From positions 310,001 to 374,000 of the forward strand of contig NW_026515406.1 in assembly GCF_014898815.1 (NCBI RefSeq): a stretch of 64,000 nucleotides of DNA, written 5' to 3'. Made by a program: the position numbers and the translations under genes. The first letter of the stretch is position 1; each line of letters begins with the position of its first letter. The DNA is from Panonychus citri. Taxonomy: Eukaryota > Arthropoda > Arachnida > Trombidiformes > Tetranychidae. Positions 1 through 11,763 of the stretch are shown here, in pieces. The notes under the pieces are model-generated. The model saw only the letters and a list, made by a program, of their open reading frames with translations. It was not told where the DNA came from and ran no database searches.

Positions 1-1130
1 ATTTAACTTCATCATCTTCTTATCATCTTCTTTATCATCTTGAGTCTTTCTCTCTCTCTCTCTCTTTCTTAATTCCTCACCTAAATATTGTTAAACCATG
101 AATTATCATGTTGTCATGAAAATTTCAAAGTTTCTCATATTTAGTTCAGATTGTTACTTGAAATTGATAATTTTTTCATGTCACCAGAATAATTAAGTTA
201 TCAAAATATTTTTTTGCTCCAAAATTTTGTAATCTTATTATTGTGCAATTAATTGAATTAATTGTAACACACTTAGTACCAAACTACTCTCATTGTCACA
301 GACAATTTAATTTCAGGGTTGATCATCATTCAGATAAAGATTGGATTAGTTTACCATTTGATTCATTCACTAAATTCACTGAATTAAAATCGATTCATTT
401 TCCAATAGTAAAACTTTCAAACTTTGGGAATAATTTTCGATATTTTTGTCAACTGAGTAATTAGAATTGATTTATCATCTCCATAAGTATTTTAGCGTTA
501 ATCGGTTAACAATTAAATACGTTGCATTAATATTTTATTAGGTAAATTTAATTAACAGTTAGTTCATTGTAAAAAAAATAAATTGTTGCTATTGAATTAG
601 TTGAAAGACTATGATGATCAAGGTAATAATTTAAGTGACGATTAAGTTGATTAAATTAATGTTTTCATCGTAAAAATTGAAACATTTGAATAAAAAGTTC
701 AGTTCGGTTCATTATTGTGAGTAAATTTATCTGTTGATTGTTTCAATTGGTTAATTATTAGTCGATTGTAACAATTAAACCGAAGGAGGATTGGAAGAAA
801 ATCGGTAAATTAATTGATTTAAGTAAAGTTGACCCTCACAATTTAATCTAATTAAAACTAGTTCTAAATAATTTAATTCTAATCTGATAACTTCCATGGG
901 TGAAACAATCAGTTGATTTGTTTACTAAAAATTTAAATTGTTCACTTGATGGACTGAGTCATGTGACCGATCAGCTGATTTCAAGTCACTCGTTTTTTTT
1001 TGTTGATCAATTTTATTTTCAAATTAATTCTTACCAATTAGTTAATTGTTTTTCTATTTAATTTAATTTAGTCCTTTTTTAATTACTTTAAATTGTCCTC
1101 TAGAATTAATCAGTCATCTTGTGTATCATT
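1..1130. other. Intergenic region upstream of EMC10
   Basis: No coding exon is supported here. It is AT-rich and opens with a CT microsatellite near 49-66. Many copies of CAATTAA/TTAATTG-type words are present. The last few hundred bases probably contain the EMC10 promoter, but I see no clear TATA box or initiator. The short open frame at 243-464 looks like chance. Confidence 0.6.
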
Positions 1131-2332
1131 ATGGAGATAAAATCTATTTGTTGCTTGATTCTCTTCACTCTTATCCAGGTAAGAATACAAAATTTTCTCA
1201 TGTGTTAAAAACACTATTTGAATTGTTTTTTGTCTCTATCAGTTTCTTATGGTTATAATTGATTAATTTTCTTAATTACTGTTCAATTTACAGGCTCAAG
1301 AGATTTCCCATCAAACTAATTTCGATAAAGTATTAACCATTAAACTGTACCATTCGATTGATTCATGTAAGTGAATATATGTTTTTCTTTGATTGTTTTC
1401 ATTTATATAAAATTGTATTGATTTCTATCAATTAATTGTTGTAATTTGTTTTCTTCCCTGTTCTTAGATGACAATTATAAATTAAGAGGAACCATAACAA
1501 TACCATCTTCCAGGGAGAAGGACATTATCATTAAACAAGAACAACCTTTAACCGAAAGTGAAATAGCTTCACTTGAGGTAGGAATCGATTAGATTTCTTT
1601 TAATTGTGATACTCAGAGTCTTCTTTTTTTTAATCATTAATCGCAGAAATCTTCACGTAATAATGGATTATATTATTTAAAAGCTATCGCTTACAAGAGT
1701 AACAATGAAGAGCAAACCAAAATGGCCACTTCATTCATGGAAACAGTGAGTTTGACCATCAGAACAATTGATCAACTGAACTTACCTTTCTAATTGAAAT
1801 CTTTTTCATTTTCTATTCTCTCATGGATATTAATCTACAGTGTTCATTAATTCAGTCCAGTTTATCGGATATTCTCATGATTTCATTGGATTATTCAGGA
1901 AATCTAATTGGTATTAGTTCAACTTCAACCAATCCAACCTGTGGGCAACCATCAACCTCTCCTCTTACATTAGATACTTTCAATACTACGGTTTCACTGG
2001 TTACTACAAATTTAGGACCATTGTATGTAATTGAATCAAATTAATTGGACAACAATCAACTAATTATATTCCTTTACAGACCCGATACAATGTCTTACAT
2101 TAAAAGGATGGAACAGGAAAAGAATGAGAAAATTAGAGGAGACAAATCAGATAATAGATCTTTCTTTGCAAAATATGTAAGAAATCAAGAGACACACACA
2201 CAATTAGATTTCGATTGTTAATTAATTTTATTCTTTTTCTTTAATTACTAGTGGATGTACATTGTACCTGTGGTCATTTTCGTTCTCATCTCAAACTTGG
2301 CGAATCCTGAGGAACAAGGAGCAGCTCGATAA
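1131..2332 (+). CDS. EMC10: ER membrane protein complex subunit 10 (EMC10)
   Basis: Seven exons join in frame: 1131-1178, 1294-1366, 1468-1577, 1647-1745, 1841-2022, 2080-2176, 2252-2332, giving 229 aa. The start gives a hydrophobic signal peptide (MEIKSICCLILFTLIQ) ending at the first splice site. A lumenal beta-type domain follows. The C-terminal part has the family signature FFAKYWMYIVPVV, which is the single membrane anchor, and ends in a short polar tail. EMC10 is a lumenal and membrane subunit of the EMC insertase, which places tail-anchored and multipass proteins in the ER membrane. All introns are 57-125 bp with GT-AG ends. An AATAAA lies at 2584-2589, about 250 bases past the stop. 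It converges on the receptor-like gene on the other strand. The family assignment rests on the conserved C-terminal motif and overall layout. Confidence 0.9.
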
Positions 2333-2583
2333 ATCGCCAGAGAGAGAGAGATAATCGAGAAAATCTAAACGATTTTCCATCTTTTTTTTTGCAGAAATTT
2401 TTTCATTCATATTATACAATTTACTTAATTTCAATTAATTTCTCATTTTCTTTTGATAAAAATTGAAATTGAAATCAATTGATTCATCTTTTATTGTCGA
2501 TGTTTGTCTCTTTGTTCCCGTGTTGATCCAAAGAAGTTTAAATTATCGGGTTTAATTGTGCATCTTTCCATCGTTAACATGAC

Positions 2584-2589
2584 AATAAA
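2584..2589 (+). terminator. Candidate EMC10 polyadenylation signal (AATAAA)
   Basis: A canonical AATAAA hexamer lies 252 bases after the EMC10 stop, in the gap before the convergent receptor-like gene. In AT-rich DNA such hexamers occur by chance, so this is only suggestive. Confidence 0.3.
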
Positions 2590-2635
2590 TTATCGGATAT
2601 AATTTAATTGTATTTCGCTTAGAAAGTAAACTAAA

Positions 2636-3886
2636 TCATCTGTTAATTATCTGTTGGAACTCTAAACACATAACAGAAAAAGGAACCACCGCTCCAAAGA
2701 AGGAAACAATTAACGTTCGATCGATATTAAATGAACTCCATGCACTGGGAATAATTGTCGGTGTTTGTATCAGCTGATTAACTAGAATCGATTTGTCAAC
2801 CGCATAAGTGCGAGATTTAAACTCGTTCACAGGTCGAGTATCAGTTAACAATTGAATCATTTTACCAACAAGTGACATCTCCTTGATGGTAAATCTATCA
2901 ACCTGATAAGTTATATAAATGGTAATGATTAGTAAATTAAGATAAGAGCCCCAACGGAAAAACACTTTAGACCAATCAAGTGAAGGAATATCTTTGGTGT
3001 TTCGAACAATTTGTGAAGTTGTTTCGAAAAAAATTTGCGAATACCAGAAAAACGGAAGTGAACTCAAAGCCTCATTCAATTCGTCCTTTAAATTGTACAC
3101 TTTGTGGTACATTAAACTGATATAACGGATTCTCTTTGGATCGGAGGCCGTTTCTTGGCAAAACGAGTAAAGTGATTGATAACATTCAGAAGCGAGATGA
3201 AAGGTGAACAAATAAAACGATTTGGAAACAATTAAACAACCGATTGTCGCATAACAATAAGTCCAAAAATCGGTAAAAGCGGCAACGGGCAGAGGAAGAT
3301 TAACATCGAAATCGGTTAAAATGGAAGTGTACAAATCAATCAATTCCTCGTTCGGTCCCCAAATGAACCAAATTACAAGACGAAGAAAATCAAACAACAT
3401 TGTCGATAATGTTAATAGAAGACAAATGATTGACCACAATCGAAACTTATTCTCACCGAAAGGAACCATGTTCGTCATGATGACCAAAGCTGAATGGATT
3501 CGTTTGGCTCGATGGATCAAAATGAATCGAATCGCAAATGCGTAAATTGCTTGAAATGTCCAGAGAACCGAATTAATTGGATCATCGGAATAAGCAAACA
3601 AAACGATTGACCAGAAAAATTGATACAATTGGGAAACAATTGACGAAAAGACCAACAGATAATTTAACAATCGCCAACAACCACTGACCGGAAACATGTT
3701 GAGTCCAAAAAGCATCAACATTATCTTGACATATAATAAATTGTCCGAATGGTAATTGTTTCTCATTGGCCATGTTTCCGTCGTCAATCGAGTTGATTTG
3801 TTAAATTGCTTCGTTTTCACAACAATTAACCTTGGAAATCGTTTATCTTTCAAATAGACATAATTTTTTTTACTAAACATAATCAA
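2636..3886 (-). CDS. Gustatory-receptor-like seven-membrane protein
   Basis: Single uninterrupted frame of 416 aa from ATG 3886 to a stop at 2636. It has about seven hydrophobic segments, for example around LMLFGLNMFPVSGCW, IICLLLTLSTMLFDFLRLVIW, FWTYCYATIGCLIV, YLNLLIITIYITY and the final VSFFGAVVPFSVMCLEF. The N-terminus carries no signal peptide, and the last membrane segment sits close to the C-terminus. Size and layout match arthropod gustatory receptors, which are ligand-gated cation channels of chemosensory neurons. The family is too divergent for a definite call by eye. It is intronless here, although many such genes have a short last exon. If the host is a spider mite, this family is known to be greatly expanded. 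A different multipass family cannot be excluded. Confidence 0.65.
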   Translation of the reverse strand: MIMFSKKNYVYLKDKRFPRLIVVKTKQFNKSTRLTTETWPMRNNYHSDNLLYVKIMLMLFGLNMFPVSGCWRLLNYLLVFSSIVSQLYQFFWSIVLFAYSDDPINSVLWTFQAIYAFAIRFILIHRAKRIHSALVIMTNMVPFGENKFRLWSIICLLLTLSTMLFDFLRLVIWFIWGPNEELIDLYTSILTDFDVNLPLPVAAFTDFWTYCYATIGCLIVSKSFYLFTFHLASECYQSLYSFCQETASDPKRIRYISLMYHKVYNLKDELNEALSSLPFFWYSQIFFETTSQIVRNTKDIPSLDWSKVFFRWGSYLNLLIITIYITYQVDRFTIKEMSLVGKMIQLLTDTRPVNEFKSRTYAVDKSILVNQLIQTPTIIPSAWSSFNIDRTLIVSFFGAVVPFSVMCLEFQQIINR

Positions 3887-5330
3887 AGGGAAAACTTTGT
3901 AAACAATTAATTCATTTAATCAATGGTTGTTCAAGTTTACATTAGCATCAATTTAATCAGCATGGTAGTTAGTTAAACATTGAGACTTCCTTGGTTAATT
4001 AACCAATAACTTCAATATGAAAATCAATTAATTTGAAAACAATCACCTTTACCTTTGTGTTAATCAGTTACAGCTTTTAACCATCTGATTAATTAAGTAA
4101 CAATTAACGTGAAGAGATAAATAAAAGCCTGTCAATCAATTAATAAATCATCAACTCAATCATAAGTTACTCATTCAATGAGGATCATTTAATTGTTACG
4201 ATTAACCGTTCATTGTCAGTTTATTCATAATTTATTTATTTCATTCCCATTGTAGTTGATTAATTCATATGAGTCCAATTATTTGACCGATTTTTAAAAT
4301 TGATTGAATCTATTAAATGATATTAAAAATAAGTGAGAAAAAAATTAAGGAAAATAATTAATTTAAAGATTTAAAATCAATAATGATCACAAATAAACGA
4401 TTAACTAATAAATTAACTGATTGTTATTGATTAATGAGAAAATAATTATATTGATCGAAAGCAATTTGAATAAGTTATTTGTTAATTACTATTATTTCAT
4501 ATACAAAAGGTTTGGATTAAAGTCACAAGAGTAACAATTAAAAAAATCACGACAATTTATGTATAAATCATGAGATATTTACAATACACATTTTCAATGA
4601 TCGATTTCACTTTGGTTAACAAAATCAATATTAATTGTAAATTGTTATCTATAAATTAATAGAATAATTTTTGGTGCAAATAATATTTTACATTAATTAG
4701 ATTAATTAAGAGGATCGCCAATGATGATTGATGAAAAATGAGTGAGAGAGAGAAAGGAGTTATAATATAAAAAGAGATGAGAATGACAATTAAAAAGAAG
4801 TAGTTAAAGGCAATTAAAGGGAACAATTAAGATCTAAATTGAGAATTAAAAAACTGAATCTACAATCAGGTAGAGAGAGAGAGAGGAAGATTAACTCAGA
4901 TTGTCAGACTAGAATAATTTACTGATGATTATCATCAATAAAAGAATCACAATCAAATTTGATCGGCTTAATTAAACCATCGCAATTACATTATAATTTA
5001 GTAGGTAAAATTGAACTGAGATGACCAGAGATTTTCAATTATTATTAACAAATGAGGAAGATCAGATGAAGATAAGTGTTTCTAGATGAACAGTAATTAA
5101 CCATCATGGTGTGATTGTGCCTCAAGTGTTGGTAGCAATTAGATTAGTTGATTGTTGAGACACCGAACAATTTAAAAGTGCCGCTGATAAATCTAAGTGA
5201 AAAAAAGAGACACAAAAGAAAGAAAAGAAAGAGAAAAAAAAGGTGAGACGAGTCATCATAATAAATTGAACTTCTAACAAATTGTAACCAATCAGAAAAG
5301 ATAATCAACAATGATCAACAATTAATCTTC
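3887..5330. other. Intergenic, AT-rich, no gene seen
   Basis: No coding exon with splice support on either strand. Contains many CAATTAA/TTAATTG words, short GA tracts near 4743-4756 and 4872-4886, and a purine-rich run near 5203-5245. It probably includes the promoter of the receptor-like gene just upstream of 3886. Confidence 0.5.
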
Positions 5331-5598
5331 TCAATAATCATTATTAAATTGTTGGAAATCTCCAGGTAAAGTTTTAAGACAAATATACAATGTTAAAGAC
5401 CAAAGATTATTAGGACCAAAAGTTTCGTACGAATTTACAATTTGTCTCAATTGATTGAAATTTGATTGCTCGTTAATCATAATAACTAACATACCGTAGA
5501 GATAATTGATCACCAATACAATTAAAAGCCGATTCCAGTTTGTACCAAATTTGATGACAACTAAGATCCACTCGAAGGTCACAAACATAAGTTTCTGC
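5331..5598 (-). pseudogene. Orphan membrane-protein exon or gene fragment
   Basis: An open frame of about 89 codons ends in a stop at 5331. On the minus strand it is preceded by a good acceptor (pyrimidine-rich then CAG, just above 5598). A candidate donor after another short hydrophobic stretch lies near 5727-5730, but that upstream frame meets a stop before any ATG. The peptide has two hydrophobic segments, starting KLMFVTFEWILVVIKF, and ends NNDY. It could be a terminal exon of a longer membrane-protein gene, a receptor-family relic or chance. I do not recognise the family. The codon pattern is compatible with coding, but no complete gene could be built. Confidence 0.3.
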
Positions 5599-5606
5599 GG
5601 AGACAC

Positions 5607-6874
5607 GGAAAGAGATGCTAATTAGATAATCTCATCATAAACTAATCATAATCATTAAATTGTATCAGAATAATAATAAACATTAATAAAAGTAAACAAA
5701 TTAACTAAATGATTAATATAAAATCACCTTGAATAAGAGATAAACATTAAGGATAAATGGTCGCTTTTGGTGTCAATTAAGTGTCAAAAATTCATTAAAA
5801 CTCAATCAACTTGAATTAAATTGATACACGAGATTAGATAAGCTAATTAGTTAATAAGAAAATTAAATTTTCTAAATAAGAGGATTAATAATAATGATAG
5901 AAACTACTAAATCTCTCTCATTGAATTTAAGTTGATTGAATTGGATTCAATGGTTGAGATAAATTTATGTCTTTGAACCTTTTGATTGTTTTTTTTTCTG
6001 TGCAACGGCGACAATTGGATTAATTTCATTTTAAATTGTGAAAGGTTAAATTGTATGTCAACAATTAGACTCTTATCATCTCATTTTTTGATGAAAAATA
6101 CAAAAAGAAAGAGAGAAGAGAGAGAGAGAGAACAAAACGAAAGAAGAAAAAACATTGAAAGTGAATTAATTTCTTCTCTAAAAATTAAGAGAAATTGTTT
6201 TGATCACCAACAACAATCAATCAAATAATTTAAATTTTTGTGATAATTTGATATGATTTTAAGGTTCATATATGGGGTATGTGTATATGATTAGTGATTT
6301 AGGATTATCACAAAAGGATCGTCCAATTTATTCGTACGGGATGAGAGAAAGAGAGAGAGAGAAAGAGAGGATGAGGAGAGAGAGAAAGAGGGAGAGAGGG
6401 AGTAAGGGTAAGAAATATTAAGGGGCTGGTGTGTTTTTGGTTGTGATTCCAATTTTTTACAAAAAAATTTTTTCGTTCAAAATCGATTTAGAAATATAAT
6501 CGATCATCGAAGATGAGAAAGAGACTTGCTTATTATTACTCTTTAAAACATTGGTATTTTTTTTTTTTATATGTAGAGTTCATACCAGTAAAGGTTAAAG
6601 ATGGGTGGTGGTTGTGTGTGTTTTTTTGTAGGTGTGTAGTATGTATGTAGGTATGTGTGTATGTATGTGTGTGTATGTGTTTAGTGGGTGTCGGTCACGT
6701 CCAAAACGATGGTAAATTAAATCACGACCAGAGCAAATGGCACCTCTTTCATTTCTTTTTATACATTTTTAGACCAGTGTCTTAATTCACATTCAAAAAA
6801 CAAAAATTCTGGACCAGAAAAAGGAATCTTCTCTTTCTCTTTTTTACTTTTTTGTTATTTCTTTAAAAAAAAAG
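5607..6874. other. Intergenic and probable 3' UTR of the KH-domain gene
   Basis: No gene is supported. Holds GA-rich simple sequence at about 6100-6135 and 6340-6405, and a TG/TATG microsatellite tract at about 6627-6692. The part next to 6874 is probably the 3' UTR of the minus-strand FUBP-like gene. The small open frame at 5986-6228 is built on GA simple sequence and was not accepted. Confidence 0.5.
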
Positions 6875-9699
6875 TCACTGCTTATATTTATAAGATTCAC
6901 TACTCTGTTCTTGGGGTGCACTCCATTGTTGCTGAGGTGCTGGCGGTTGCTTTGGTTGTCCCGCTGATGTTGGTGGCTGCGATTGTGGTGGTTGGCCTTG
7001 TTGGGCAGATTGTTTCATTTGCTCAGCCATTTGCTCAATCATCTCGGCTTCCTTTACCATACCATACATACGATAATACTGAATCCACTGAGCAGTATAA
7101 TCTGGTTGAGGTTGTTCACTACCATTTTGGGTGCCAGCGGTTGTCTGAAAACGCAAACAAATTACAATTTACCAATAATTAGTTTCATTTGTCCCTATCA
7201 ATTACAAGTCCTTGAGACAAATAGAGAAAAAATTTGAAAATAAGGACAAAAAGTAACTTCAAGGAGTTACTCTGGCAACAGAATATACACTTAAATCTCA
7301 TGGAAAAAAGAGTAATAAGCTCTAGCATGTGCCAAAAGAGTGAAAAAGAGGGAGAAAGAGAGAGAGAGAAAGAGAGGTGGAGATCAACCAAAGAGGGTAG
7401 ACATGATAGTAAAACTTGTTAATTTAATTAATCCAATTCTTTTAGTAACACTTACTGGTACTGTTGAGGCCATTTGCTGAGCTTGAGTTTGCGCATAGTA
7501 AGCAGCCCACGCCGCAGAGTTTGGATGTTGGCTTGAAGCTGAAAGAAAGGAAAATAAAAAATAAGAAAAGGAAATGAGTAAAAATCTAATTAACATGTGT
7601 TTCTTGTTAGGTAATAATCATCAATATCAATAAGATAAATTAACATTATCTACAAGATAGAGATGAAAAAGATTTACTTAAACAAGATATTTTAATCTAG
7701 CACAGATTGACACCTATTCCACGACGAATAAAAATGGAATAAGCTCTAAAGAAATGCTGAAATTTTTCCTTCTAATTTGCAGACAAATTTCAAACTTACA
7801 ATCGGTGGAATTTTGAGATGGATCTTGGTAATAGTAATTGGGCCAATATTGTTGCTGTTGAGCGGGTTGGCTTGGTTGTTGTGGATGATGCTGAGGTGTT
7901 TGTTGATGAGTAGGGTTATAGTGCCTGTTACTGTTTACAAAGAGATCAAAAAGAAGCGAGAGAAAAAAAAATATTAATAATCAAAGATAAATTGTTTTGT
8001 TTGCATCGATTGGAAGAGATGATTCTGTCTTGTAGAAATAAAGCTTGTTACTGTACAGAAACCCTTTAATGACGATCGGATTAATAATCGACATTATACA
8101 CAAAGTACAGTCTTTTCTCTTTCCACTGTTTTCTAATCGATGATTTAAATAAATTAAAATCAAAGATAATTTAACGTGGAGGATGAAATGATTATGATAG
8201 AGGAAGACAGAGAGATAGAGTAGATTGAGAAAAAAATGAGAAGATGGAAAAATAAAAAGGTGAACTGGATAAATAAAAATAAGATTTGTGCCAGTACCTG
8301 TACATTTGAGATTGGTTATAGTGTTGATATTGGTTGTTTCTAGTATCATCACCACTTTGCCTTCTGAAAATACAATTCAACAAGCAATGAATGATTTTTG
8401 TATTTTTTAAGGATAAAATTAATGATATGAAGAGAGATTTTGTTTTTGAATGATAAATAATAGAAATGATAACATACCCATAGCCTCCTCTACCTCCTCC
8501 TCCACCAGGACCTCCATCATTGTGACGAGTATCTTTTATTTTTTCATTAATTAATTGTTGGGCAATACCAATACGATCAGGTGGACCTCTTATAATAATA
8601 ACTCCTTTGGAATTTTTATCTGTTTCAATATGACAACCTGATTGTTGTTTAATTGACCTAATGGTTTCACCACCTCTACCAATGATAACTCCAACCCGAT
8701 TAACTGGTACATTCATGACGACCTCTTCTCCTTCAAATCGCCTCCTATCACCCCCACCCACTCTTCCACCACCTCGACCTCCTCTTTCTCCACCACGATC
8801 CCGGTCTCTATTATCACGATTCATATCGCGATCATAACCATGATGTTCACGCACATGGCCCTCGGAATGCTGTTGCTGTTGTTGCGCCTAAATTGTTAGA
8901 TAGAAAAAATAAATAAATAATATACGAAGATAGCAAAAAAATGAAACAATTAGCAAGCATGATTATCACCTCTCAAAAACAACGTGGTTAAAGACAAAGT
9001 GAAAAAAGGACAACATACCTGAATGTTACGAGAATTTTCAATAATTTCTTGAATCATTTTTTCAGCTCGATTTACATTCTCTAAATCTCCAGAGATTTTA
9101 CAGATCTTACAACCATTATCATCTACCCGATTTGAATCAAATTGAACTTTAGTATTGGTAGTTGATTGAATAGATTTTATACTTTCACCGCGTTTACCAA
9201 TAACTAAACCTATGAATTGAGGAGGAACAGGAACTTCTCTGTGAATATGTCTAGAGGTACCATATTCATTAGTAAGAGGTGGAGGTCTTGAGTCTAATTG
9301 CTGTCCCCCTAAACCCAAGCCACCTTTACTAATACCACCTCCTCCACCACCGCCATCATTACCACCTCCCATATTTTGTCCAAATTGTTGTTGAGGTGAG
9401 TGTAAAGAAGATTGTGAATTAGACATTGAATGTGATACCGGAGGTTGATGTTGATATTGTTGCTGTGGTGAATGTTGGGACTGTTGTTGCCCTTGTCCCT
9501 GTTGTTGTTGACCCTGCAACTTGTTAGCAGCCAATTGAGCACCAAAAGGGTCACTTAATTGAGGTCTTTTAGCATCGGTAGCACCACCATCATCTTCAGC
9601 CGATCTTTTACCGGAAATATTACCTGAGAGTTTAGTGGCAACCGCTTTAGCTCTTTCAACAGCTTTTTGAAAAGCATCTTCCACAGGTGTGGATGACAT
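6875..9699 (-). CDS. FUBP/KSRP-like KH-domain RNA/DNA-binding protein
   Basis: Six exons on the minus strand join in frame: 9699-9019, 8887-8478, 8363-8298, 7930-7800, 7538-7456, 7144-6875, giving 546 aa. The N-terminus reads MSSTPVEDAFQKAVERAKAV, then comes a Gln- and Gly-rich linker. KH domain one (about residues 150-225) has the core LVIGKRGESIKSI. After an Arg/Gly-rich linker a second KH domain in exon 2 has VIIGRGGETIRSI. The C-terminal exons are Gln/Pro/Tyr-rich with AAWAAYYAQTQAQ and DYTAQWIQYYRMYGM, which match the Tyr-rich transactivation repeats of far-upstream-element binding proteins. These proteins bind single-stranded DNA upstream of MYC or AU-rich and intronic RNA, and work in transcription, splicing and mRNA decay. 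Family members normally have four KH domains. Only two are visible, and the second looks most like KH4. Divergent from TMEM223. Confidence 0.88.
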
Positions 9700-10393
9700 G
9701 GTTCTTCTTATTTAAAAACAGAGAGAAAGAAACAGAAAAAAAAAGACTGGAAGAAACAATGATAAGAGATAGAGAGAAGGAAAATAATTCTAAATTTAGA
9801 AACAAAAGTACTTTACTAATTAATGATGAGATATTTATATAAACATGAAAAAAAATGATCCAATTTAATTTAATACCACAAAAAACAGACAAGAAAAAAA
9901 ATTCAACCCCATCAACAAAAATGGCGACTTGATGTTCATCATATACAAGTAACTTTCACGAATCCTCCAGATGTCACTAGTTATTGGAACCGAAAATTTG
10001 AGCGGCACATTTGTAAGTCGAACCGCTTTTATCAGGAGCATTTAATTTGGAAATTTATTCGATTCAAATTAAGAGAAATTAACAACTAATTAGATTTATA
10101 GAATCTCCATCATCTGAATTGTTTTTAATTCCAAACCGATTGAATGAACATGGAATTTATGTTACAATAGAAAAGAATAAAAAATTTCGATGTTCGATAC
10201 TATCGATGTCATGTGTTTTCTTCTTTAATTTAAATTAGTGTTTCTCTTTTTTTTGTTGTTTCTTTAATCTTTAATCCAATTGACTGATTAATGTTTTTTT
10301 CTTTGTTTTCTTTGTGTTGTTTTTTGATTTTCTAAATGCTGATTGTTGTTAATTGATGGTTTTACTTCCCTTCTCTGGTTTAGGTTATGTGAA
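9700..10393. promoter_or_regulatory. Shared upstream region of the FUBP-like gene and TMEM223
   Basis: 694 bases between two divergent start codons. The side next to the minus-strand gene is purine-rich on the + strand (9720-9780), and the side leading into TMEM223 is T-rich (10210-10380). A donor-like GTAAGT near 10011 and an acceptor just before 10384 suggest a non-coding first exon for TMEM223, because reading across that splice meets an in-frame stop before the ATG. A TATCGAT word lies near 10200. Confidence 0.5.
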
Positions 10394-10957
10394 ATGTCTT
10401 CGTCCAAGTTATTTAATCAATTGGTCGCTGGTGGAGTTCAACAGGAAAAGAATAAAATTATTTATGCTTTGAAAGATTTTGGTGTTTATTTTCGTCGGAC
10501 ATTTTTGGCCGGTTTTGGTTCGTTAATTTGTGTCTATGGCGGTGGTTTTATCTATACTCTTGACTCATTACCAGCAGCAAGTAAACAGATTGAACCGATT
10601 CAGTTTCTATTGAACTACCGGTATCCATTTTCTATTTCTTTGGTTCTATTTGGAATGGTCGCTTATTCAACGAATAAATTTTTTCTCTGGAGAACAATTT
10701 CTATGATTGAATTAAGAGAGGGAGGTAAAGAGGTGGCATTTAAAGCTCTTAGTCGTGTACCACTTTCAAGAACTGAATACTCTTTCCGAGTTCCATTAAG
10801 TCATGTCTCTTGTGTACAAAGTCGTCGAGACACTAAATCACCTTACGTTTTGTTCAAGATAAAAGGTAAACTTGGTAATTATTATATTGATAAAGATGGA
10901 TATTTTCCCGATCCATCTTTATTTGATTATAGTATTGGAGTTGCGAGAAAATTTTAA
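10394..10957 (+). CDS. TMEM223: TMEM223-like mitochondrial inner-membrane protein
   Basis: Encodes 187 aa from ATG 10394. I prefer this start because a TTTAG acceptor lies just upstream at about 10383 and the 17 codons before it would be intronic. Two membrane segments are visible: LAGFGSLICVYGGGFIYTL and a second around PFSISLVLFGMVAYS. The C-terminal domain has REGGKEVAF, PLSHVSCVQSRRD and the ending DKDGYFPDPSLFDYSIG, which matches the family ending of the type DKTGHFPNTKLFDNTVG. TMEM223 is a mitochondrial protein that helps translation or assembly of the cytochrome c oxidase core subunit COX1. No clear targeting peptide is obvious at the N-terminus. Convergent with Ski. Confidence 0.75.
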   Translation: MSSSKLFNQLVAGGVQQEKNKIIYALKDFGVYFRRTFLAGFGSLICVYGGGFIYTLDSLPAASKQIEPIQFLLNYRYPFSISLVLFGMVAYSTNKFFLWRTISMIELREGGKEVAFKALSRVPLSRTEYSFRVPLSHVSCVQSRRDTKSPYVLFKIKGKLGNYYIDKDGYFPDPSLFDYSIGVARKF

Positions 10958-11763
10958 CCTCATTTAAGAAAGAAAAAAGGAGACATTTTTTTTTCGAGAA
11001 CAAAAAATTGGATGTAATTTATAGTGACATATTAACAATAACAATAATTATAATAATAGTAATAGTAATAATCTTTTCTCCTCATTTCTTAATTCATCTT
11101 TCGTCGTCCAAATATTTACATCAATCTCAGAAATCGGTTGACAGTATGAGAAAGATATTGAAAGAAGAAAAAAGAAATAAGGAGTCAGTAAAAGAGAGAA
11201 AGAAAGAAAAGAGAGAGAGGTAGAGATGATTTGTTTTTTGTTATCTTCCAAATTTGTAGGTGGAAATCATTGATTTAAAATCATCCATGGTGAGAAGATG
11301 TTAAGATTATCTTGAAAATCCAAATGAAACAGTTAAATCGCATTGGAGATGAAGATGAAGATGCTTTTTATGAGAAGAGAAAGAGAGAGAGAGAGAGAAA
11401 GATGAAGATACAGTTCAATGGTTGATAATGAAGAGAAATGAAGATGATGAACAAGGTGAGATGCGTTCGATTGCCACTTTAATCTTTGAAGAAGAAAATA
11501 AGAGAAGAAGAAGGTTCAAGATCACGAGAGAAGAGGAAGAAGAAGAAGAAGAAGAAGAAAAGAAAATGATGATGTATTAATAGAAGAGAAAACAACAAAA
11601 AAAGAATAAGGAGGTAGAATATATGGCGAGCCTGATCAACTCTTGGAATCTTTTTTTTCTCTTTGTGAATTTTCGTGTATGCATGTTAATTTAATTGCTT
11701 CCAATGTGTATGAGAGATAGAGAGAGAAAGAGAGGTTGTAAATTGTTGATAGATTGCTGATGA
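10958..11763. other. Gap between convergent TMEM223 and Ski genes
   Basis: No gene seen. Purine-rich simple sequence dominates the + strand (11155-11225, 11380-11405, 11510-11570, including an AGA/AAG trinucleotide run). It probably carries the 3' UTRs of both genes. Confidence 0.5.

Noticed and set aside
9971..10012. Possible coding first exon for TMEM223
   Set aside because: Reading across the splice to the next exon meets an in-frame TGA before the conserved protein, so it can only be 5' UTR.
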